A program made the position numbers and the translations under genes. 64,000 nucleotides of DNA from Ancrocorticia sp. (GTDB lineage: Bacteria; Actinomycetota; Actinomycetes; Actinomycetales; Actinomycetaceae), in contig JALCLX010000001.1 in NCBI GenBank assembly GCA_022648165.1, positions 186,001 through 250,000 on the forward strand, in the 5' to 3' direction. This document shows, one piece after another, positions 58,218-64,000 of this stretch. The notes under the pieces are model-generated. The model saw nothing but the letters and a program-made list of their open reading frames with translations. It searched no databases and was not told where the DNA came from. The stretch's first letter is position 1. Every line of letters starts with the position of its first letter.

Positions 58218-58610
58218 TCAGATTCTCCGACCCGCTTGCCGGCGCTCACGGGCTATCCTGCGCCGGTCATTATCGGACATGCCGCCCCAGATGCCATGGC
58301 GAATGTCGTGCGAAATCGCATACTCCAAACACTGTCCTTGCACTGGACACGCTGAGCACACCGTAGTTGCGGGCGTGGTAGATCCGCCCTTCTCCGGAAA
58401 GAAAATGTCTGGATCCGTTTGAGCGCATAGTGCAAAATCCTGCCAGTGCAATTCCTCATCTGCGGCAGTCTCATATCCCAGGCTAAAAATCCCCGACATC
58501 AGCTCTTGGGCTTCTTTAGCCGTCGTCGGCCGGTCCATCTCCGGAACCGCCTGAACCGTGTGCTGCCATCGCGGTGCCTCACGAAAACCGTGGGTTTCAG
58601 GTAAGCCCAC
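58218..58610 (-). CDS. WhiB-family iron-sulfur transcription factor (WhiB2/WhmD-like)
   Basis: 130 residues. Four cluster-binding cysteines are at 62, 85, 88 and 94 (pattern C-x22-C-x2-C-x5-C). The turn GIWGG is at 106-110, followed by a basic RERRQAGRR tail. The start at GTG 58610 is fixed by a GAGGAGGT site. Neighbourhood (DUF3499, Rv3259-like gene, GT2) matches WhiB2, the class involved in septation. It is transcribed toward the GT2 and DUF5719 genes and probably forms one operon with them. Confidence 0.93.
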   Translation of the reverse strand: MGLPETHGFREAPRWQHTVQAVPEMDRPTTAKEAQELMSGIFSLGYETAADEELHWQDFALCAQTDPDIFFPEKGGSTTPATTVCSACPVQGQCLEYAISHDIRHGIWGGMSDNDRRRIARERRQAGRRI

Positions 58611-58651
58611 AAGGACCTCCTCATATCCGGGCAGTTGCTTTACTTCCTCAA

Positions 58652-58680
58652 ATTACACGCGTGTCATTCACCAAAGTCAA
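58652..58680 (-). promoter_or_regulatory. whiB promoter with an internal palindrome
   Basis: On the minus strand TTGACT (plus 58675-58680), a 17-bp spacer and TGTAAT (58652-58657), about 40 bp before the start. The palindrome ACACGCGTGT (58655-58664) overlaps the -10 and spacer. The remaining bases up to the divergent LCP gene (58665-58914) show no other feature. Confidence 0.65.
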
Positions 58681-58914
58681 GACGAAGACGCTAAATTGTC
58701 CGTTTTCATTTTCACGCGCAACGCCAGCGAACAGTTTGATGCGGGGCATCAGGTGATGGCTGTCAACAAGCGCACGTCCTGGCCTGCATAACGGTGAGGA
58801 TCGCTGGCCATTTGTCCTCGGCCACCACAGTCTCTTGAACGTAAGAAACACCACTGCTGAGACATGGCATAGAATTTTGAGGGTTATATCAGATTGTGCC
58901 CGTATCATGAAACA

Positions 58915-60183
58915 GTGAATAAACCCGCACGCGCTGCGGCGCATCTTGCAGGAACCGGTAGCCGCGCTACAGCGCGGATCGCGTTGTTATGCCTCCTAGC
59001 AGTGGTTCTCGCGGCAGGTTCTGCTGCCGCCACGGCCTATTCCACCTTGCAAGGCAATATTACGCAAGCGAATGTTGACCAATTATTAGGCACAGATCGT
59101 CCTAGCGCGGCCACAACGGATCCCACCGATCCGAATGCCGGCCGGGCTCTCAACATACTTGTGCTCGGATCAGATGTTCGAACGGGCGCAGAAGCCGAAG
59201 AAGTTGAGGGAATGCGCGCGGACACGACAATGCTTTTCCATATCTCAGCTGACCGCAGCCGTGTGGAAGTGGTTTCGATTCCCCGCGATACGTTGGTGGA
59301 CATGCCTTCGTGCACCGTGATGAAGAGCGACGATCCTAACGACACGTACGAGACGGGCGAAAAACACAACGTCATGTTCAACGCCGCATTCTCCTATGGC
59401 GGCGCCGATGGCCAGATAGCATCGGCAGCCGCGTGCTCGATGCGCACAGTAGAGGCTATGACGGACATCTACCTCGACGGCTTCGTTGTGGTGGACTTCA
59501 CCTCATTTAAAACCCTGGTCAATGCGCTTGGCGGTGTGCCCATGTACTTTGACGAAGACATGGTAGACACGATGGCCGGGCTCAATATTTCCGCGGGCTG
59601 CCGTTTGCTCCATGGCGATCAAGCGCTTGCTTTGGCGCGGGCACGCTACCAGTTAGGCGATGGCTCCGACATCAGCCGCATTGGACGCCAACAAGAGCTT
59701 GTCACTGCCATGATTAAAGAAATCATGGAGATGAATCTGCTCACCAATGCCACCAAGCTCTACAAAGTGTTGGACGTGGCAACGGCTTCACTCACCACCA
59801 GCGAGGGCTTTGGCAATATCTCAAACCTCGTGGGACTCGCAAACTCTCTCAAAGACCTGTCATTGGACAATGTAACGTTCGTTACTATGCCATGGCAATA
59901 CGAAGGTGCGCGGGTGCGGCCTACTGCTGCGGCAGACGACCTCTGGAAAGTGATCTCCGAAGATCATCCGTTCACTGTGAAGAAGGATGCGAACGGAGTG
60001 ATTACATCGGTCACTGATACGTCCGCCACTTCATCGGCCAGTGCGAGCGGATCGAAATCCACGGGTGGCACCAGCACGTCAGAAACCACCTCGAAACCCA
60101 CTTCGGCTGCTACCGTAGTACCCAGCACCACAGAGGCAACCACAACGGCCCCGGTGTGTACTCGAGACAATGCACAGGGATAA
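58915..60183 (+). CDS. LytR-CpsA-Psr family cell-wall polymer ligase, first copy
   Basis: 422 residues from GTG 58915; a TTG at 58894 is in frame and neither has a clear ribosome site. A TATCAT box ends 6 nt before the GTG, so a leaderless transcript is possible. One N-terminal helix is followed by the LCP domain: NILVLGSDVRTG, GMRADTTMLFHI, VVSIPRDTLVDMPS, GGVPMYFDEDMVD and LARARYQLGDGSDISRIGRQ. The C-terminus is Ser/Thr-rich. LCP proteins attach polymers to peptidoglycan from lipid carriers. It is paired with a second LCP gene 6 bp downstream. Confidence 0.92.
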   Translation: MNKPARAAAHLAGTGSRATARIALLCLLAVVLAAGSAAATAYSTLQGNITQANVDQLLGTDRPSAATTDPTDPNAGRALNILVLGSDVRTGAEAEEVEGMRADTTMLFHISADRSRVEVVSIPRDTLVDMPSCTVMKSDDPNDTYETGEKHNVMFNAAFSYGGADGQIASAAACSMRTVEAMTDIYLDGFVVVDFTSFKTLVNALGGVPMYFDEDMVDTMAGLNISAGCRLLHGDQALALARARYQLGDGSDISRIGRQQELVTAMIKEIMEMNLLTNATKLYKVLDVATASLTTSEGFGNISNLVGLANSLKDLSLDNVTFVTMPWQYEGARVRPTAAADDLWKVISEDHPFTVKKDANGVITSVTDTSATSSASASGSKSTGGTSTSETTSKPTSAATVVPSTTEATTTAPVCTRDNAQG

Positions 60184-60189
60184 AGCTGT

Positions 60190-61485
60190 ATGACAAACCC
60201 CCCTTCCTTCGAACCGCATGATAGGCGGCGCCGCCCCGAGGTGAGCAACGCCCGGATTGTTGGCGATGGCAAGGCAAAAAAGCCTAAACGCGTGCCGGTT
60301 ATCCACGATTCCGCTGCTGCTGTTCCTCCTCACTCCGCAGCAAGGCCACACAATAGCATCCACCAGCGCTACGATGCCGGCCAGATGCCTCCGTCTATTC
60401 CGCCGCGCCAGCCATCACGCCAATCGCAGGCGCATGCGGCAGCTTCACAACACGCGGAAGCTTCACAACCAGCGGCCCGGCGCTCTGTGCACCATCAACA
60501 GGCTTCTGCGCAACCGGCAGCACCGCACTCCGCGGCACGCAAGAAACGGCGCCATGTAGGCCGCACTATTGCGCTCACTGTGGCCCTCCTGTTGGTAGTC
60601 ATCGCCGCCTGGCCGATCTACCTGGTCTGGTACGGAAACTCCAAACTGACGCACATGGACGCCTTAAGTGGTGCGGCAAATACTCCCGGAACCACGTATC
60701 TCATTGTTGGTTCAGACAAACGTACTGCGGAACAGGCAGCGGAACAAGACGTAGAAGGGCAGCGCGCCGATACGATCATGCTGTTGCAGGTCCCCTCCTC
60801 GGGATCTCCAGCGCTCGTCTCTATTCCTCGCGATAGTTGGGTGTCTATTCCGGGATATGGAGATGCGAAAATCAACGCGGCTTACTCGTACGGTGGTGCT
60901 TCGCTGTTAGTGCAGACGGTTGAGAACCTTACGGGAATGACAATTGATCACTATGTTGAAGTCTCCATGGAAGGCGTCAAGGAACTGACGGATGCTGTTG
61001 GCGGCGTGAACTTGTGCCTGGATTACGACGTCAACGATCAACTATCAGGGCTGGTGTGGCAGTCCGGCTGCCACGACGCCGATGGAACTACGGCACTCGC
61101 ATTTTCCCGCATGCGTTATTCAGATCCTCAAGGAGATATCGGGCGTACGGAGCGGCAACGCCAAGTTGTGTCCGCTATCTTGGATAAGGCAACGACGCCC
61201 GGGATCCTGCTCAACCCATTCAAACAGCGTGCACTTGTTGGAGCTGTTGCAGAAAACCTCACTACTGATACGGATACGTCCATCATTGACCTGGCAAAGG
61301 CCGGGCTTGGGATGCGCAGCGTCATGGGAAGTGATGGCTTGATGGGCATTCCGCCGATCACCACGATTAATTACCAGGTGGGCGGCCAATCTGCAGTAGA
61401 GCTGGACCCGGACAAGATAGGGACGTTCTTCACGAAGATGATGAACGGAGAACTCACCACCTCCAATTTTGGGCAGATTAACTGA
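60190..61485 (+). CDS. LytR-CpsA-Psr family cell-wall polymer ligase, second copy
   Basis: 431 residues. A 120-residue low-complexity cytoplasmic N-terminus rich in His, Gln, Ala and Pro precedes a helix at about 126-147. The LCP domain follows: TYLIVGSDKRT, QRADTIMLLQV, VSIPRDSWVSIPG, NAAYSYGGASLLVQTVENL and FSRMRYSDPQGDIGRTERQ. It is in an apparent operon with the first LCP gene. Its stop codon lies inside a 22-bp duplication shared with the purE 3' end. Confidence 0.93.
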   Translation: MTNPPSFEPHDRRRRPEVSNARIVGDGKAKKPKRVPVIHDSAAAVPPHSAARPHNSIHQRYDAGQMPPSIPPRQPSRQSQAHAAASQHAEASQPAARRSVHHQQASAQPAAPHSAARKKRRHVGRTIALTVALLLVVIAAWPIYLVWYGNSKLTHMDALSGAANTPGTTYLIVGSDKRTAEQAAEQDVEGQRADTIMLLQVPSSGSPALVSIPRDSWVSIPGYGDAKINAAYSYGGASLLVQTVENLTGMTIDHYVEVSMEGVKELTDAVGGVNLCLDYDVNDQLSGLVWQSGCHDADGTTALAFSRMRYSDPQGDIGRTERQRQVVSAILDKATTPGILLNPFKQRALVGAVAENLTTDTDTSIIDLAKAGLGMRSVMGSDGLMGIPPITTINYQVGGQSAVELDPDKIGTFFTKMMNGELTTSNFGQIN

Positions 61486-61512
61486 GGCACTTGGGCAGAT
61501 TAACTGAGGCTC
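61469..61512. repeat. 22-bp duplication spanning the LCP and purE stop codons
   Basis: Copies at 61469-61490 and 61491-61512 match at 21 of 22 bases. The first holds the LCP stop (61483-61485) and the second the convergent purE stop (61500-61502). Confidence 0.95.
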
Positions 61513-61988
61513 TTGCGCAGTTTTTCTCCCTTGTCTAGCGCAAGCGCCCGCAAATCGCGCTGGAATGTGCTCATCCGATCACGCACCGTCTCATCGCTCA
61601 CGCCGATGATCCGCGCCGCAAGAAGCCCTGCATTCTTGGCACCACCTATTGACACGGTTGCCACTGGCACGCCTGACGGCATCTGAACAATCGAGAGCAG
61701 CGAATCCATCCCATCTAGGTATTTCAGTGGCACTGGCACGCCGATTACCGGAAGCGGGGTCACTGCGGCAAGCATACCCGGAAGATGCGCAGCCCCACCG
61801 GCACCGGCGATAATCACTCGAATGCCACGCCCAGCGGCCTCGCGGCCGTATTGGATCATATCTTCTGGCATACGATGAGCCGAAACTACCCGCACCTCGG
61901 TCTGGATATTGAAATCGTCTAGCACATCGGCAGCATCTTTCATCACGCGCCAATCCGAATCCGAACCCATCACAATACCCACTTTCAT
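61500..61988 (-). CDS. purE: N5-carboxyaminoimidazole ribonucleotide mutase PurE
   Basis: Converts N5-CAIR to CAIR in purine synthesis. Class I type, 162 residues: [17 protein letters not shown] near the N-terminus, [11 protein letters not shown] and [18 protein letters not shown] are the active-site segments. It lies 12 bp after purK. Confidence 0.97.
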   Translation of the reverse strand: MKVGIVMGSDSDWRVMKDAADVLDDFNIQTEVRVVSAHRMPEDMIQYGREAAGRGIRVIIAGAGGAAHLPGMLAAVTPLPVIGVPVPLKYLDGMDSLLSIVQMPSGVPVATVSIGGAKNAGLLAARIIGVSDETVRDRMSTFQRDLRALALDKGEKLRKSLS

Positions 61989-62000
61989 GGGCAGCTCCTC

Positions 62001-63212
62001 TCACTCAGAATCTTCCCCACGAAGGATTGCCGCAGCGCCATGCACCGCCGCGAGTGCCGCCTGCAAATCGCTTCCAACGGCCGTGACGTGTCCAATTTTG
62101 CGCCGTGGCTTCACAGCCTTACCGTACATGTGAAACTTGACAGACGGATATCGGGCCATCGCCTGCGGATACGCATCGCGCGGATCGCGCAGTTGGGATC
62201 CTAAGATGTTGACCATCACGCTCCACGGAGCGCGCAACGCCGTATCACCCAGCGGCAAGTCAAGTACCGCACGGACATGCTGTTCGAACTGGCTTGTAGT
62301 GGATCCTTCAATAGTCCAATGGCCCGAATTATGGGGGCGCATCGCCAATTCATTCACGTAAGGGCGCAACGTGCCATCCGAATCGCGTGCCAGGAACAGT
62401 TCGACGGCGAGTATGCCCACCACTGCGAGTTCACGTGCGATACTTTCGCCCAGTTCACGAATCTCCGTGGCAAGGGCTTCGCCGATTCCCGGCGCTGGCG
62501 CAACTACTTCGAAGCAGGTGCCCTGCTGTTGCACTGTACGAACCACGGGCCACGATCGAATTTCGCCGCTTGGCCGGCGTGCCACAAGCTGGGCCACCTC
62601 CATTTCGAATGGAATCAGTTCTTCTACCAACAGTGGCCCCTCAGCAAACCAGTCATCGGCCTGCCGTACATCGTCAATGATGCGCACGCCTTTGCCGTCA
62701 TATCCATCGCGGGGCGTTTTCAGTACCGCGCGGCCGCCGAGCTCGCGGAGGGCGGCGGCGACGTCGTCGGCCGAATTAACCGTGAACCATCGCGGCCCCG
62801 GAATACCCAATTCCCCCATCCGGGTGCGCATGGCGATCTTGTCCTGGGCGTAGCGTAGAGCAGTGGCATTCGGCCGCACGGGTGCGAATTGCTCCGCCTG
62901 TTTCAGGGTGGCTTCGGGAACGTGTTCGTGTTCCACGGTGAGAGCATCAACGTGCCGTGCCAGTTCCATGATTGCTGCCACATCGTCGGCCTGCGCCACG
63001 CGGCTCTCAGGTATCACCTGGGCCGCCGAACCATCGGAGGCTTCCACCAGGGCATCCAATTCAATACCTAAAGGAGCTGCAGCTTCCTGCATCATGCGGG
63101 CCAGCTGTCCGCCGCCGATCACTCCGATACGGGGGGCTGCGGACTTTGCGCCGGTTCCCACCACACGTTGCTTCCCTGCGTGATTACTGGACGTCTTCTG
63201 TTCGCTAGTCAC
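62001..63212 (-). CDS. purK: N5-carboxyaminoimidazole ribonucleotide synthase PurK
   Basis: An ATP-grasp carboxylase that makes N5-CAIR from AIR, ATP and bicarbonate. 403 residues with the N-terminal RIGVIGGGQLARMM, the ATP-grasp core LKTPRDGYDGKGVRII and the C-terminal VNELAMRPHNSGHWTIEG. Its bicarbonate need gives a possible link to the carbonic-anhydrase-like gene near purD. Divergent from the GtrA gene, 29 bp between starts. Confidence 0.97.
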   Translation of the reverse strand: MTSEQKTSSNHAGKQRVVGTGAKSAAPRIGVIGGGQLARMMQEAAAPLGIELDALVEASDGSAAQVIPESRVAQADDVAAIMELARHVDALTVEHEHVPEATLKQAEQFAPVRPNATALRYAQDKIAMRTRMGELGIPGPRWFTVNSADDVAAALRELGGRAVLKTPRDGYDGKGVRIIDDVRQADDWFAEGPLLVEELIPFEMEVAQLVARRPSGEIRSWPVVRTVQQQGTCFEVVAPAPGIGEALATEIRELGESIARELAVVGILAVELFLARDSDGTLRPYVNELAMRPHNSGHWTIEGSTTSQFEQHVRAVLDLPLGDTALRAPWSVMVNILGSQLRDPRDAYPQAMARYPSVKFHMYGKAVKPRRKIGHVTAVGSDLQAALAAVHGAAAILRGEDSE

Positions 63213-63241
63213 GTATTTACCCTACTCACGTTTAGACTGGA

Positions 63242-63880
63242 GTGGTGTCTCATTCCAGCAGATTATCCCGCCTGATCACCGTGTTATTGCGCGGCCAGAC
63301 CTTCCGTGAATGGTTCGTTGAATTCGTTCAGTTTTGCGTGGTGGGCCTTGGCTCATACATTGTGGACGTCGGCCTGTTCAATCTGCTCGCCCATGGCGGA
63401 TTTGTCACATTGCCCGGAGACCCCTCCATGACGGCCAAGGTGATATCGGTCACCATATCCGTCATATTCTCCTGGATCATGAATCGGCTTTGGACTTTCC
63501 GCAAAAGCCGCAATGACGATAAGACGCGCGAGTTCGTGATGTTTGTGTTGGTGAACCTGGGCGGGATGCTCATCGCGCTGGCCTGTTTGTGGTTCTCCCG
63601 TTACGTGCTGGGACTGCGTTCCCAATTGGCAGACAACATTTCTGCCAACGTTGTTGGCTTGGTGCTGGGCACTGCATTCCGCTACGTGATGTACCGCTAT
63701 GTGGTTTTCACGCGCGCTCCCACACCCACTGCAGAAGACGCCGCCGCGGAGGCGCTGGATATCCTGGAGACGCACGAACCCGGCCAGATTCAACTGGACG
63801 TACACGCCTCAACGGCGGCGCCGGCGCGAACCCACAGTGATGATCGACCCAGCAGGAAGGATCCGATCAGGATCGAGTGA
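63242..63880 (+). CDS. GtrA family membrane protein
   Basis: 212 residues with four helices in GtrA order: FVQFCVVGLGSYIVDVGLFN, VISVTISVIFSWIMNRLWTF, the third around LVNLGGMLIALACLWF, and a fourth ending in YRYVVF. GtrA proteins are proposed flippases for polyprenyl-linked sugars. The C-terminal 45 residues are hydrophilic. The last 72 bp overlap the end of a minus-strand sensor kinase gene. Confidence 0.9.
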   Translation: MVSHSSRLSRLITVLLRGQTFREWFVEFVQFCVVGLGSYIVDVGLFNLLAHGGFVTLPGDPSMTAKVISVTISVIFSWIMNRLWTFRKSRNDDKTREFVMFVLVNLGGMLIALACLWFSRYVLGLRSQLADNISANVVGLVLGTAFRYVMYRYVVFTRAPTPTAEDAAAEALDILETHEPGQIQLDVHASTAAPARTHSDDRPSRKDPIRIE

Positions 63881-64000
63881 CTGGGGCAAAGCGGATAGTG
63901 CCAATGAGAATACCGGGGGCTTATTCTGTGTCAATTCCAGGCGTCCTCCCACGTTCTCAGCCAGGCTCCGGGCCAACGGTAGGCCGATGCCGGTGGAGCC
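63809..64000 (-). CDS. Sensor histidine kinase, C-terminal end (partial)
   Basis: The minus-strand frame open at base 64000 reads GSTGIGLPLARSLAENVGG, the G2 box and following helix of an HATPase domain, then LELTQNKPPVFSLALSAL and ends at the TGA at 63809-63811. This is the last 63 codons of a kinase whose body lies outside the window. It overlaps the 3' end of the GtrA gene by 72 bp in opposite orientation. Confidence 0.8.
   Translation of the reverse strand, partial: GSTGIGLPLARSLAENVGGRLELTQNKPPVFSLALSALPQSLDPDRILPAGSIITVGSRRRRR

Overview
The window is a dense bacterial chromosome segment of moderately high G+C. It is almost certainly from an actinobacterium: it carries a WhiB regulator, the MtrA-MtrB-LpqB module, DUF3499 and DUF5719 genes, paired LytR-CpsA-Psr proteins, a long-form Hpf, GTP-dependent PEP carboxykinase, a TTG-initiated rpoB and probable leaderless starts. 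Gene content and order would fit Actinomycetaceae (Arcanobacterium/Trueperella-like), but that rank is inference. No phage, plasmid, insertion sequence or CRISPR array was seen.

Layout. 1-6.7 kb: the 3' part of NADP-type glutamate dehydrogenase, then a minus-strand purine operon purD-purC-purS-purQ-purL. 6.8-12.7 kb: a probable cadmium/zinc-type (CDCA-like) carbonic anhydrase, PEP carboxykinase, an LppM-like lipoprotein with a Pro/Gln-rich tail, and purA. 12.8-19.8 kb (plus strand): glycogen phosphorylase, then a CUT1 sugar importer (binding protein and two permeases) with a YesL/DUF624 gene. 19.8-20.8 kb: about 1 kb without a credible gene, C/A-rich on the plus strand and full of degenerate repeats. 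20.8-39.2 kb (minus strand): the core information cluster tRNA-Trp, secE, nusG, rplK, rplA, (membrane glycosyltransferase, udk), rplJ, rplL, rpoB, rpoC, rpsL, rpsG, fusA, tuf. 39.4-48.7 kb: aspartate-type aminotransferase, APH-like kinase, adenosine deaminase, MurB, L33, three tRNAs, YajQ, FprA-type reductase, Hpf and ComF. 48.8-58.9 kb (mostly minus): LpqB, MtrB, MtrA, DUF3499 with its divergent Rv3259-like partner, DUF5719, a large membrane GT2 and WhiB. 58.9-64 kb: two LCP ligases, purE, purK, GtrA and the 3' end of a sensor kinase.

Functionally the window joins purine synthesis (purD/C/S/Q/L/A/E/K), glycogen and sugar use, gluconeogenesis, transcription-translation, and cell-envelope assembly with its regulation (MtrAB-LpqB, WhiB, GT2, LCP, MurB, GtrA).

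The most unusual signals are not ordinary genes. (i) Three copies of an unrecognised element have short inverted arms around a constant 44-45 bp spacer, all in tail-to-tail intergenic regions. (ii) Short tandem duplications of 16-25 bp recur at gene 3' ends, several spanning stop codons. (iii) Ribosomal protein S12 has Arg at position 88, a classic streptomycin-resistance substitution. (iv) ACACG/CGTGT palindromes sit inside the rpoB and whiB promoters. (v) The CDCA-like protein is a rarely studied carbonic anhydrase type.
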